The notes beneath the pieces are model-generated. The model had not been told where the DNA came from. It searched no databases and worked only from the letters and a program-made list of their open reading frames with translations. Position numbers and translations under genes: made by a program. This document shows positions 55,183 through 64,000 of a stretch of DNA of 64,000 nucleotides, piece by piece. Source of the stretch: Chitinophagaceae bacterium (GTDB taxonomy: Bacteria; Bacteroidota; Bacteroidia; Chitinophagales; Chitinophagaceae); NCBI GenBank assembly GCA_947458275.1, contig CANGYR010000003.1:62001-126000 (forward strand), given 5' to 3'. The first letter of the stretch is position 1, and the number at the start of each line of letters is the position of its first letter.

Positions 55183-58100
55183 TTAGCTGCAACCCAGACT
55201 GTTGCCGCAGTTTAGGCATTTGTAGCAAGTGCCGCTGCGAACAGTAATATGACCGCATACATTGCATGAAGGCGCATCGCCCTGCATAGATTTGTTGGCA
55301 GCACTGACTGCATCTATACCGGCAGCAGGTTTCATCTGATCATTTGTACGTAGTTGTTTAGTTGATTCAGAAGGAGTATTGCTCAATACACGCACTTCAC
55401 TGAGTTCATGTTTACGCTCTCCGATGGTGGGAGTTTCTGCATCCCATTCTTCATTTCCCAGATTTTGCAATTCCGGTTTGTCTAAAACATGAACCAAATC
55501 TGTTCTTCCCAGATATTCATATGCCAGTGAACGGAACATGAAATCTATGATAGATGTGGTTGTCTTGATATTGGGATGCTCTACCATACCGGCAGGTTCA
55601 AAGCGGGTAAATACAAATTTCTCGACGTACTCTTCCAATGGAACGCCATATTGTAACCCGATAGATATAGCTATGGCAAAACAGTTGAGCATACTTCTCA
55701 TCGTTGCGCCTTCTTTAGCCATATCAATGAAGATTTCTCCCAATGTGCCATCACTGTATTCTCCGGTACGTAAGAACAGTGCCTGTCCATTGATTTTTGC
55801 TTTTTGCGTAAAGCCTCTGCGTTTTGCAGGCAGTGCTCTGCGCTCAACAATCATAGCAAGCTGGCGCTTGAGTGAAGTATCTGCACTGCTTTGTACACGT
55901 TTGTTCATTTCTTCGAGCAGCTCTTCAATAGTGAGTTTACTCATATCAACAAACGTTGTAGCCAATGCTTCTTTTTCTTCCAATGCTGCAGCATTTTCAG
56001 CATTTTCATCGGCAGATTTCTTTTTCTTATCTGATTTGTTGCTAAGTGGCTGGCTGAGTTTTGATCCATCACGATACAATGCGCAAGCTTTCAATCCCAA
56101 CTCCCAGCTCAGACGATAAGAATCTGCAATTTCTTCTATAGAGGCCTCATTTGGCAGGTTAATTGTTTTGCTGATTGCTCCGCTAAGGAATGGCTGTGCG
56201 GCTGACATCATACGAATATGCCCGTGTGCATGGATGTAACGTTCTCCGGTTGCGCCGCATTTATTAGCGCAATCAAAAACAGACAGATGCTCTTCTTTCA
56301 GATGTGGAGCTCCTTCGACTGTCATTGTTCCGCATACATAAATATTTGCTGCGTCAATTTCCTCGTCATTGAATCCGATTGCTTCCAGTAAGCTCCATCC
56401 GAAATCATTGTATTGAGCAGGGGTAAAACCAAGTCTTTGCAGACAGGTTTCGCCGAGTGTAAACACATTGAATACAAATCCGATTTCGAATGCGCTTCCC
56501 ATGGCTGCATTGAGTTTATCAATTTCAGCTGGAAGGAACCCTTTTACTAAAAGCGTTTCTTCGTTGATATAAGGAGCACCTTTCAGCGTTGCGTGTCCTT
56601 TTGCGTAGTTAACGATATCTTCAATTTGCGTTTCTGTATATTTCAGGTTACGCAATGCCTGTGGCACGCTTTGGTTGATGATTTTGAAATAACCGCCACC
56701 GCTTAGTTTTTTGAATTTAACCAGAGCGAAATCGGGCTCAACACCAGTAGTATCGCAATCCATCACCAGTCCGATTGTTCCTGTCGGAGCAATTACGGTT
56801 GTCTGTGCATTTCTGTAGCCATATTTTTCGCCGAGCTGAACTGCATCGTCCCATGCTTTTGTGGCTGCTTTAAGCAGATAATCCGGACAGTATTTTGCAT
56901 TGATACCCTGAGGCTTGATTTCAAGACCATCGTACGCATCCATTGCATCATATGCTGCAGCGCGGTGATTGCGCATTACACGCAGCATGTGCTTTTTATT
57001 TTCTTTGTATCTGTCAAATGCACCCAGGAAGCTTGCCAGTTCCGCTGAAGTTTTGTAGGCCACGCCGGTCATGATAGCAGTGATAGCACCCGCAATTCCT
57101 CTGGCCTGTTCGCTGTCGTATGCAATACCGCTTACCATCAGCATACTTCCGAGGTTGGCATATCCCAATCCGAGTGTTCTGTAATCATAACTCAATTGAG
57201 CCACTTCTTTAGAAGGAAACTGAGCCATCAGTACGGAAACTTCAAGCACAACTGTCCAAAGGCGACAAGTATGTTCGAAACCTTGTACATCAAACGTATT
57301 GTCTGCTTCGTTAAAGAAACGACGAAGGTTTACGCTCGCAAGGTTACATGCTGTGTTATCCAGGAACATATATTCGCTGCAAGGATTGGATGCTCTGATG
57401 GGACCTCCTTCAGGACAAGTGTGCCATTCGTTGATGGTAGTATCGTATTGTGTACCGGGGTCAGCGCAGCGCCATGCGGCATAATTGATCTGGTCCCAGA
57501 GTTCTTGAGCCTTAACGGTTCTCATGGTTTTGCCATCGCTTCTGCCTTTCAACTCCCAATCGCCATTTTCATCCAATACTTTAAAGAATGAGTTGGGAAT
57601 ACGAACAGAGTTATTGCTGTTTTGACCGCTTACTGTGCGATAAGCTTCACCTTCATAATCACTTGCATACCCCGCAGCGATTAAAGCAGCTACTTTATCT
57701 TCTTCTTTTACTTTCCAATTTACAAAATCAACTATTTCGGGGTGATCCAAATCCAAGCAGACCATTTTAGCTGCTCTTCTGGTGGTACCACCGCTTTTAA
57801 TAGCTCCCGCTGCGCGGTCGCCGATTTTCAGAAAACTCATCAATCCGCTTGATGTACCGCCGCCGCTGAGTTTTTCACCTTCACCGCGTATGCTGCTGAA
57901 ATTGGTACCTACCCCACTGCCATATTTGAAAATTCTGGCTTCTCTTACCCAAAGATCCATGATACCCCCTTCATTTACCAAATCATCATCCACACTCAGG
58001 ATAAAGCAAGCATGCGGTTGAGGGCGCTCATAAGCAGAAGTAGATTTTTTCAGCTGGCCATCTTTGGAATCTACATAATAATGTCCTTGTGGTTTTCCGG

Positions 58101-58548
58101 TAATACCATATACCTCATACAATCCGGTGTTGAACCATTGAGGACTGTTGGGAACACATGCTTGGTTAAGAATACTGTATGCAAGCTCATCATAAAAAAT
58201 TTGAGCATCATTTTTAGTGGCAAAATAACCATAGCGTTCACCCCATACTCTCCAGCAATGGGCCATACGGTGAGCTACCTGCTTAACACTGGTTTCTCTT
58301 CCGGTGGTACCATCGGCCTGAGGGACTCCCGCTTTTCTGAAATATTTTTGAGCAAGGATATCAGTAGCAATCTGACTCCATTGTTTTGGAACCTCTACAT
58401 CGTCCATTTGGAAAACGACAGAACCGCTCGGATTTTTGATCACTGAGGTACGGTAATCGTATTCAAACATGTCATAGGGACTAACGCCTTCTTTAGTGAA
58501 TTGGCGCGTGAAGCTGAGCGCTTTATTTTGTTGCTTTTTCTCTGGCAT
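55183..58548 (-). CDS. nrdJ: Adenosylcobalamin-dependent (class II) ribonucleotide reductase
   Basis: A 1121-residue B12-dependent reductase making deoxyribonucleotides without oxygen need. Motifs are FKYGSGVGTNFSSIRGEG, ASNPCSEYMFLDNTACNLASVNLRRF and the loop around TTVIAPTGTIGLVMDCDTTGVEPDFALVKFK. The C terminus is a TSCPD/zinc-ribbon type tail with CNVCGHITVRSGTCYKCLNCGNSLGCS, which holds the redox cysteines that re-reduce the active site. A linker with Lys/Glu-rich low complexity lies near 860-890 (SDKKKKSADENAENAAALEEKE). No cobalamin riboswitch is visible in the 286 bases upstream. Confidence 0.96.
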   Translation of the reverse strand: MPEKKQQNKALSFTRQFTKEGVSPYDMFEYDYRTSVIKNPSGSVVFQMDDVEVPKQWSQIATDILAQKYFRKAGVPQADGTTGRETSVKQVAHRMAHCWRVWGERYGYFATKNDAQIFYDELAYSILNQACVPNSPQWFNTGLYEVYGITGKPQGHYYVDSKDGQLKKSTSAYERPQPHACFILSVDDDLVNEGGIMDLWVREARIFKYGSGVGTNFSSIRGEGEKLSGGGTSSGLMSFLKIGDRAAGAIKSGGTTRRAAKMVCLDLDHPEIVDFVNWKVKEEDKVAALIAAGYASDYEGEAYRTVSGQNSNNSVRIPNSFFKVLDENGDWELKGRSDGKTMRTVKAQELWDQINYAAWRCADPGTQYDTTINEWHTCPEGGPIRASNPCSEYMFLDNTACNLASVNLRRFFNEADNTFDVQGFEHTCRLWTVVLEVSVLMAQFPSKEVAQLSYDYRTLGLGYANLGSMLMVSGIAYDSEQARGIAGAITAIMTGVAYKTSAELASFLGAFDRYKENKKHMLRVMRNHRAAAYDAMDAYDGLEIKPQGINAKYCPDYLLKAATKAWDDAVQLGEKYGYRNAQTTVIAPTGTIGLVMDCDTTGVEPDFALVKFKKLSGGGYFKIINQSVPQALRNLKYTETQIEDIVNYAKGHATLKGAPYINEETLLVKGFLPAEIDKLNAAMGSAFEIGFVFNVFTLGETCLQRLGFTPAQYNDFGWSLLEAIGFNDEEIDAANIYVCGTMTVEGAPHLKEEHLSVFDCANKCGATGERYIHAHGHIRMMSAAQPFLSGAISKTINLPNEASIEEIADSYRLSWELGLKACALYRDGSKLSQPLSNKSDKKKKSADENAENAAALEEKEALATTFVDMSKLTIEELLEEMNKRVQSSADTSLKRQLAMIVERRALPAKRRGFTQKAKINGQALFLRTGEYSDGTLGEIFIDMAKEGATMRSMLNCFAIAISIGLQYGVPLEEYVEKFVFTRFEPAGMVEHPNIKTTTSIIDFMFRSLAYEYLGRTDLVHVLDKPELQNLGNEEWDAETPTIGERKHELSEVRVLSNTPSESTKQLRTNDQMKPAAGIDAVSAANKSMQGDAPSCNVCGHITVRSGTCYKCLNCGNSLGCS

Positions 58549-58834
58549 AAATTCGATTAATTAACAGATTAGTAAAGTAATGTTCTCCGACTGATAGTTG
58601 GGAAACGAAAATATCGGTTGTAGACCAACAAAAAACGTCCTAAATATCAACAAGGTGTGGACAAAATATGTTAATATTTCCGGAGCTCATACCGACATTG
58701 AATTTCATGAGTTTTTAACGAATTGTGGAAAATATAAATTTTTTTTTGGTAAAAAATTATTGTATCAAATAGAGGTTTTACCCGGCATTTATTTGAATTC
58801 TCCCTATTCACCGGTATTTTAATAATTTTAACCA

Positions 58835-59287
58835 ATGAGGACGATCATTCAACGAGTCAAAAAAGCCAGTGTAACCGTCAATGGTAAAATTATATCAGCC
58901 ATCAATAACGGCTTGCTGATATTTGTCGGCATAGAAGATGACGATAGTAATTCTGATATTGAATGGCTCGCAAAAAAAATTGTCAACCTCAGGATTTTTG
59001 ATGATGAAAATAATATTCCAAACATTTCAGTAAAAGAAAAAAACGGAGAGATATTATTGGTCAGTCAGTTTACTTTACATGCTTCCACAAAAAAGGGTAA
59101 CCGTCCCAGTTATATCCGTGCAAGCAAACCGGAGATTGCGCTGCCGCTTTATCATTCAATGATTGCGCAGCTTCAGCTCGAGTTAGAAAAAAATATTGTC
59201 ACCGGAGAATTTGGTGCTGACATGAAAGTGGAATTGATAAATGACGGCCCCGTTACGATATGGTTTGATACAAAAAACAAAGAGTAA
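58835..59287 (+). CDS. dtd: D-aminoacyl-tRNA deacylase
   Basis: A 150-residue proofreading enzyme that removes D-amino acids (and glycine from tRNA-Ala) from tRNA. Motifs are MRTIIQRVKKASVTVNGK at the start, the SQxxL-like VSQFTLHAS with catalytic Thr region, KGNRPSYIRASKPE (the GxP region near NGPVT counterpart), and NDGPVTIWFDT at the C terminus. It leads a plus-strand run with the MazG-like gene. Confidence 0.97.
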   Translation: MRTIIQRVKKASVTVNGKIISAINNGLLIFVGIEDDDSNSDIEWLAKKIVNLRIFDDENNIPNISVKEKNGEILLVSQFTLHASTKKGNRPSYIRASKPEIALPLYHSMIAQLQLELEKNIVTGEFGADMKVELINDGPVTIWFDTKNKE

Positions 59288-59331
59288 TTTTTTCAAACAG
59301 ATTTAATGTTCTGATTTTGATTCACAACCAA

Positions 59332-59360
59332 TAAACCCTTAAACCTTTAAACTTTTAAAC
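59332..59360. repeat. Tandem TTAAAC-type short repeat
   Basis: TAAACCC, TTAAACC, TTTAAAC and TTTTAAAC follow each other just before the MazG-like gene. A shorter copy, TTAAACCCTTAAAC, sits at 45335-45348 after mfd. Both are intergenic. Confidence 0.45.
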
Positions 59361-59366
59361 TTTCTT

Positions 59367-59699
59367 ATGAATGAAATAACAATCCACCAAGCACAGCAAC
59401 AAGTAGATAACTGGATTAAAACTATTGGCGTGAGATATTTCAATGAGCTCACCAATCTCGGCATTCTGATGGAGGAAGTGGGAGAACTGAGTCGCCTGAT
59501 GGTAAGGAAATACGGAGAGCAGTCTTTCAAGGAGTCAGATAAAAAAAATGAAATGGCTGATGAGATGGCAGATGTTTTGTGGGTATTGATTTGTCTTGCC
59601 AATCAAACAGGAGTTGATCTTACGGAAGCGCTGCAAAAAAACTTCGAGAAGAAAACAAAACGGGATGCGGAAAGGCATCTAAAAAATGACAAACTATAA
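59367..59699 (+). CDS. MazG-like nucleotide pyrophosphohydrolase
   Basis: A 110-residue all-alpha NTP pyrophosphatase. The metal ligands are in ILMEEVGELSRLMV (EExxE) and MADEMADVLWVLICLANQTGV (ExxD), the two MazG-type helices. The N-terminal helix ITIHQAQQQVDNWIKTIGVRYF is standard for small family members. Such enzymes clear non-canonical or excess NTPs; the actual substrate is unknown. It lies 79 bases after dtd and 40 before the phosphatase gene. Confidence 0.9.
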   Translation: MNEITIHQAQQQVDNWIKTIGVRYFNELTNLGILMEEVGELSRLMVRKYGEQSFKESDKKNEMADEMADVLWVLICLANQTGVDLTEALQKNFEKKTKRDAERHLKNDKL

Positions 59700-59760
59700 A
59701 CCGTGGGTTATGTCAGCAATTTTATATTAGTTAATTTGCATGGCGATCAAATCTCTTTTT

Positions 59761-61128
59761 ATGCGCAAACTGCTTTTTGTCTTCCTAATAGTTTTTACAG
59801 TTAAAACTTATGCCCAGCAAAACGAGGCTCTCATCAGCGGGCCTTGGGCGGGAAATGTAGAACTAAGAACTGCAGTAATCTGGGCGGAAGTTGCAGCCTC
59901 TGTAAAATCTGTAGCAGTGAAATACGCTCCAGCCGGCATTCTGGATAAAAGCAAAAAAGTTGTTTACAAAGGTGAATTGGGAAAAGAATTTAATCCTGTA
60001 AAAATTGAATTGAACGGCCTTGATATTGAGACGGCATATGATTATCAACTGTTGCTGGATGGAAAGGCAATCAAAACTTCATTCCCTACAAAATTTACCA
60101 CCAAATCATTGTGGCAACACAGAAAACCCGCTCCGGATTTCAGTTTTCTGACGGGAAGCTGCGCCTATTTCAATGAATCTGAGTACGATAGACCGGGCAG
60201 GCCCTACGGCAGCGATTCATCGATTTTTGAAATCATGGCCAATACGCCGGCTAACTTTCATGTTTGGCTGGGAGACAACTGGTACACGCGTGAGGTAGAT
60301 TACTCCAGTGTATGGGGACTGAATTACAGAGCTTCCAGAGACAGGGCACAAAAAATTATTCAGCGGCTGATGGCCGCCATGCCTCAATATGCCATCTGGG
60401 ACGACCATGATTACGGACCGAATGACGCTAATAAAAGCTACATCTTCAAAGAAGAAAGCAGAAACATTTTCAAAAATTATACCCTAAATCCAAGTTACGG
60501 CGAAGAGGGAAAAGGAATCTACACCAAAGTGAGCTATGGTGATGCAGACATCTTCCTTACAGATGACAGGTATTTCAGATCGGATGATGAATTGCCCGAT
60601 AGCATTGATGGAAAACCATCTGCAACAAAAACATTTTTTGGAAGCCAACAAATGGAATGGTTGAAAAATGCACTTTCGCAAAGCAGGGCAGTTTTCAAAA
60701 TCATCGCAGTCGGAAGTCAGTGTCTCAATCCTTTTAACAAATATGAAAGCTTTTCAAAGTTCAAGACTGAATATGATGAATTGATGAATTTTTTATCTGA
60801 TCAAAAAATCAACGGAGTGATTTTTCTCACGGGCGACAGGCATCACAGCGAAGTGATAAAACTCTCTCGAAGCAATACTTATCCTCTGTATGACATAACC
60901 GTGTCGCCCTACACATCAGGCATAGGAAAAGTTTCCGGCACTGAAATCAACAATCCATACAGAGAGCCCAATACACTTATAGAAGCGCAAAATTTTGGCA
61001 AGATATCCGTTACAGGAAATAAAAATGAACGCGTGCTAACCATTGAGTTCATTGGATTGAAAGGAGCAAAGCTCGGCGAATGGTCAATCAGTGAAAAAGA
61101 TTTGAAGTCGCCAAAAAAAACTAACTAA
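59761..61128 (+). CDS. PhoD-like alkaline phosphatase, exported
   Basis: About 455 residues from ATG 59761 (MRKLLFVFLIVFTVKTYAQ), which gives a clean signal peptide; an ATG seven codons upstream (59740) is an alternative. An N-terminal fibronectin-like domain (LISGPWAGNVELRTAVIWAEV) precedes a PhoD-type metallophosphoesterase domain: FLTGSCAYFNES, HVWLGDNWYTREVD, AIWDDHDYGPND (the WDDHD metal motif), FLTDDRYFRSDD and GVIFLTGDRHHSEVIKLS. PhoD enzymes are periplasmic or secreted phosphodiesterases/phosphatases using Ca/Fe. It lacks the Tat double-arginine signal typical of Bacillus PhoD. The YcxB-like gene follows ten bases later. Confidence 0.92.
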   Translation: MRKLLFVFLIVFTVKTYAQQNEALISGPWAGNVELRTAVIWAEVAASVKSVAVKYAPAGILDKSKKVVYKGELGKEFNPVKIELNGLDIETAYDYQLLLDGKAIKTSFPTKFTTKSLWQHRKPAPDFSFLTGSCAYFNESEYDRPGRPYGSDSSIFEIMANTPANFHVWLGDNWYTREVDYSSVWGLNYRASRDRAQKIIQRLMAAMPQYAIWDDHDYGPNDANKSYIFKEESRNIFKNYTLNPSYGEEGKGIYTKVSYGDADIFLTDDRYFRSDDELPDSIDGKPSATKTFFGSQQMEWLKNALSQSRAVFKIIAVGSQCLNPFNKYESFSKFKTEYDELMNFLSDQKINGVIFLTGDRHHSEVIKLSRSNTYPLYDITVSPYTSGIGKVSGTEINNPYREPNTLIEAQNFGKISVTGNKNERVLTIEFIGLKGAKLGEWSISEKDLKSPKKTN

Positions 61129-61138
61129 AACAAAAATT

Positions 61139-61615
61139 ATGACCACTCCATTTTTTACTTATGAAAAGCCCAAAGTCATACAGGCACTTCGTTATCATTT
61201 TATCAGCAGAGTTGAAATCAAATGGATGATGGCTGCTGTAAATATTTTTGCTATTCTCTCGGCAGCGTTGTTTTTTTTCAAAAAAATATCACCGCTGGCC
61301 TTTCTGATGAGTTCAACGTTGTGGTTTATTATGATGATTGCTTTCTGGTATGTGTTGCCAAAAATGATTTACAATAAATCCGAAACATTCAGAGATACTT
61401 TCAAAGCCACTTTGGGAGAATCTTTTTTTCGAATTGAAAACAATCAAAATAACCGAAGCTGGCAGTGGAATGAATTCAGTACCTGGCTGGAAAGCCCTCA
61501 CTTCTTCCATCTGTATTTCAACAACCGCAGTTTTTTTCTCATCCCAAAATCTGCTTTTCCCGACGGAGCTGAACATGAAGCCCGGAGAATATTACAGCAA
61601 AGGATAAAAAAGTAG
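61139..61615 (+). CDS. YcxB-like membrane protein
   Basis: A 158-residue protein with two membrane helices (WMMAAVNIFAILSAALFFF and MSSTLWFIMMIAFWYVLP) and a soluble C-terminal domain of YcxB type: ATLGESFFRIENNQNNRSWQWNEFSTWLESPHFFHLYFNNRSFFLIPKSAF, ending with a basic tail. This matches the YcxB-like family, of unknown function. It lies between the PhoD-like gene and ileS in a plus-strand run. Confidence 0.82.
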   Translation: MTTPFFTYEKPKVIQALRYHFISRVEIKWMMAAVNIFAILSAALFFFKKISPLAFLMSSTLWFIMMIAFWYVLPKMIYNKSETFRDTFKATLGESFFRIENNQNNRSWQWNEFSTWLESPHFFHLYFNNRSFFLIPKSAFPDGAEHEARRILQQRIKK

Positions 61616-61679
61616 TCGGCTAAAATCAGTAACTTCGCGGACAATTTTTTTTCAAAAACACCATAGCCACAGGCGTTTT

Positions 61680-64000
61680 ATGTCAGCAAAATATAATGAA
61701 TACCAACAATTGAATCTTCCCGGTATCAGTCGGGATATTTTAGATAAATGGGATGCAGAAAATGCTTTTGAGAAAAGCATTGATGTGCGCGAAGGAAGTC
61801 CTTCATTTGTTTTTTATGAAGGTCCGCCCAGTGCCAATGGCATGCCCGGCATCCATCACGTGATTTCGCGCACGCTGAAAGATTTGGTTTGCAGGTATAA
61901 AACCATGCAGGGATTTCAAGTGAAACGCAAGGGTGGATGGGATACACATGGACTTCCGGTGGAATTAGGGGTGGAAAAAGCATTGGGCATTACCAAAGAA
62001 GACATCGGAAAAAAAATCTCTGTAGAAGATTATAACAAAAAGTGCAGAGAGGTGGTGATGCAGTTCAAAGACAAATGGGATGACATCACCAGAAAAATGG
62101 GTTACTGGGTTGATCTGCATCATCCGTATGTGACTTTTGAAAACAACTATATTGAATCATTGTGGTGGTGTTTGAGTGAATTGTTTAAAAAAGGATATCT
62201 GTATCAGAGTGTCAGTATACAACCCTACTCTCCTGCTGCGGGGACGGGACTTTCCTCTCATGAACTCAATCAGCCTGGAACATATAAAGATGTGAAGGAT
62301 ACCAGTGCGGTGGTAATGTTTAAGGTTCATACTGACACAAACAATAAGCAGGCACAAAATATTTTTGAGCTTTTAAAAAACAATACAAGCGCCCACACTT
62401 CAACAGAATTGTTTTTAATGGCCTGGACCACCACTCCGTGGACACTGCCATCCAACCTTGCATTAACCGTAGGTCCTGAGATAGATTACGTTGTGGTGCA
62501 AACATTAAATCCATACACTTTCTTGCCTGTCAATGTAATTCTTGCCAAAGCACTGCTTGAAAAATACTTTAAAAAAGAAGGAGAAGATGCATCTCTTGAA
62601 AGCTATCAGCAAGGAGATAAATTAATCCCCTGGAAAATCATTCATTCATTCAAGGGAAAAGAACTGGAAGGTGTAAAGTACGAACAACTCCTTCCTTTTG
62701 AATCAAACACTATTGATAAAATTCAGGAAATCACTCCGGGCGCCGATCCTTTTAAAGTTATCATCGGAGATTTTGTCACCACAGAAGATGGTACAGGAAT
62801 TGTGCATACTGCTCCTGCATTTGGTGCAGATGATTTTAAAGTAGGAAAAAAGAACAATATTGGTATTCTTACACTGGTAGACAAGCAAGGCAAGTTTATT
62901 GATGGCGTAGGTGAATTCAGCGGAAGGTATGTAAAGAACTACAAGGATGACAAAGAGTATGTGGATGTCAATGTAGACATATCCGTAAAACTGAAAAAAG
63001 AAAACAGAGCGTTTAAAGTAGAAAAATACGAACACAATTATCCTCATTGCTGGAGAACGGACAAGCCGATTATCTACTACCCGCTTGATGCCTGGTTTAT
63101 TAAAACAACCGCAGCAAAAGAAAGAATGATTGAGTTGAATAAGACTATCAACTGGAAACCGGCTGCTACGGGTACAGGAAGATTTGGTAACTGGCTGGAG
63201 AATATGGTGGACTGGAATTTGAGCAGAAGCAGATACTGGGGAACGCCGCTTCCCATATGGAAAACGGAAGACGAAGAAGAAGAAAAATGCATAGGTTCTG
63301 TTGCTGAATTAAAAACCGAACTGGAGAAATCATTCAATGCAGGATTGTGGAAACCAGAAAACAATCAAGCCGTTGCAGATTATATTGATTATCTGGTTTC
63401 AGATTTACACAAACCATTTGTTGACAATATTATTTTGGTGAGTGATTCGGGCAAGCCGATGAAAAGAGTGGCTGATTTGATTGACGTTTGGTTTGACAGC
63501 GGAGCGATGCCCTATGCACAATGGCATTATCCGTTTGAAAACGAAGAAACATTCAAACAGAATTTTCCTGCCGACTTCATAGCGGAAGGTGTTGATCAGA
63601 CTCGAGGTTGGTTTTACACCCTGCATGTATTAGGCGTATTGCTTTTTGACAGTGTTGCGTACAAAACTGTTGTGAGTAATGGACTTGTGCTGGATAAAGC
63701 GGGGAATAAAATGAGTAAGCGTTTGGGCAATGTGGTTGATCCGTTCGAAACAATCAACAAATACGGTGCCGACGCAACCAGATGGTATCTGATTACCAAC
63801 GCCTCTCCCTGGGACAGCTTAAAATTTGATGAAGAAGGCATTAAAGAAGTACAAAGAAAATTCTTCGGAACACTCTACAACACCTATCAATTCTTTGCCT
63901 TGTATGCAAATCTGGATGGATTTGATTTCAGTGAATCTTATATCCCATTAGAAAAAAGACCTGAGATTGATCAGTGGATTATTTCTTCACTCAACAGTCT
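61680..64000 (+). CDS. ileS: Isoleucyl-tRNA synthetase, 3' end outside the window
   Basis: The first 773 or so residues of IleS; the frame runs open to the end of the window without a stop. The ATG at 61680 gives MSAKYNEYQQLNLPGISRDIL. Motifs are the HIGH region FYEGPPSANGMPGIHH, WDTHGLPVELGVEK, the editing-domain threonine-rich block MAWTTTPWTLPSNLAL, GDFVTTEDGTGIVHTAPAFGADD, RSRYWGTPLPIW and the KMSKR loop KAGNKMSKRLGN. The pattern fits the longer eukaryote-like type 2 IleS found in many Bacteroidota. It follows the YcxB-like gene by 64 bases. Confidence 0.96.
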   Translation, partial: MSAKYNEYQQLNLPGISRDILDKWDAENAFEKSIDVREGSPSFVFYEGPPSANGMPGIHHVISRTLKDLVCRYKTMQGFQVKRKGGWDTHGLPVELGVEKALGITKEDIGKKISVEDYNKKCREVVMQFKDKWDDITRKMGYWVDLHHPYVTFENNYIESLWWCLSELFKKGYLYQSVSIQPYSPAAGTGLSSHELNQPGTYKDVKDTSAVVMFKVHTDTNNKQAQNIFELLKNNTSAHTSTELFLMAWTTTPWTLPSNLALTVGPEIDYVVVQTLNPYTFLPVNVILAKALLEKYFKKEGEDASLESYQQGDKLIPWKIIHSFKGKELEGVKYEQLLPFESNTIDKIQEITPGADPFKVIIGDFVTTEDGTGIVHTAPAFGADDFKVGKKNNIGILTLVDKQGKFIDGVGEFSGRYVKNYKDDKEYVDVNVDISVKLKKENRAFKVEKYEHNYPHCWRTDKPIIYYPLDAWFIKTTAAKERMIELNKTINWKPAATGTGRFGNWLENMVDWNLSRSRYWGTPLPIWKTEDEEEEKCIGSVAELKTELEKSFNAGLWKPENNQAVADYIDYLVSDLHKPFVDNIILVSDSGKPMKRVADLIDVWFDSGAMPYAQWHYPFENEETFKQNFPADFIAEGVDQTRGWFYTLHVLGVLLFDSVAYKTVVSNGLVLDKAGNKMSKRLGNVVDPFETINKYGADATRWYLITNASPWDSLKFDEEGIKEVQRKFFGTLYNTYQFFALYANLDGFDFSESYIPLEKRPEIDQWIISSLNS

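Noticed and set aside
58598-58822. A 74-codon plus-strand frame between nrdJ and dtd
   Set aside because: It has no recognisable composition or family features, and lies in the promoter region of two divergent genes.

Overview
The window is a continuous stretch of ordinary bacterial chromosome from a gliding or type IX-secreting member of the Bacteroidota, most likely near the Chitinophagaceae/Sphingobacteriia. The evidence is a complete gldK-gldL-gldM-gldN cluster, a fused gldF-gldG, gldB, the Bacteroidota-type MurF-alanine racemase fusion, many SPII lipoproteins, promoter -7 boxes of the TAnnTTTG type, and little sign of Shine-Dalgarno sequences. Base composition is AT-rich (roughly 40% GC by eye) and even. 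I see no rRNA, tRNA, CRISPR array, prophage or insertion sequence.

Layout. 1-1108 holds the 3' part of fumC. 1168-9337 is minus strand: a repeat lipoprotein, then (in transcription order) gldFG, terC, murF-alr and lspA. 9567-17411 holds an M43 metalloprotease lipoprotein, an ISC-type iron-sulfur operon (iscS-iscU-iscA), methylmalonyl-CoA epimerase, an MBL hydrolase and a 1143-residue propeller/barrel protein. 17416-26512 holds a class III aminotransferase, a gamma carbonic anhydrase, a small lipoprotein too short for most gene callers, rsgA, nadE, gldB, a fatty acid desaturase, apaG, a SUI1 protein and nadC. 26612-31118 is gpmI, a haem-binding protein, a lipoprotein and uvrC. 31172-35985 is gldNMLK on the minus strand. 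36272-41730 holds hemD, a DUF4271 membrane protein, an Omp85 barrel, hemW and a flavin reductase. 41857-49396 holds mfd, a small Cys protein, gyrB, an AraC regulator and a GNAT enzyme. 49632-54473 holds acpP-fabF-rnc-gpsA and glyS. 54474-55182 is a gene-free stretch packed with short palindromes. 55183-58548 is the B12-dependent ribonucleotide reductase. 58835-64000 is dtd, a MazG-like enzyme, a PhoD-like phosphatase, a YcxB-like protein and the 5' part of ileS.

How the genes work together. GldK, L, M and N form the trans-envelope core and motor of the type IX secretion system, and GldB and GldFG are further gliding-associated parts. MurF-Alr and LspA serve peptidoglycan and lipoprotein maturation. 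acpP-fabF-rnc-gpsA and the desaturase serve lipid synthesis. NadE and NadC both feed NAD synthesis, UvrC and Mfd both serve nucleotide excision repair, and HemD and HemW both serve haem metabolism. NrdJ and methylmalonyl-CoA epimerase hint at cobalamin use.

I did not find a clear new defence or mobile system. The observations most worth following are the cluster of core-conserved palindromes at 54581-55033, an apparently inactive metallopeptidase domain on a TolB-like/barrel protein, an AraC regulator with a five-cysteine cluster and a near-leaderless promoter, an IscU that keeps the HscA recognition motif although no hscA is nearby, and the overlooked 58-residue lipoprotein.
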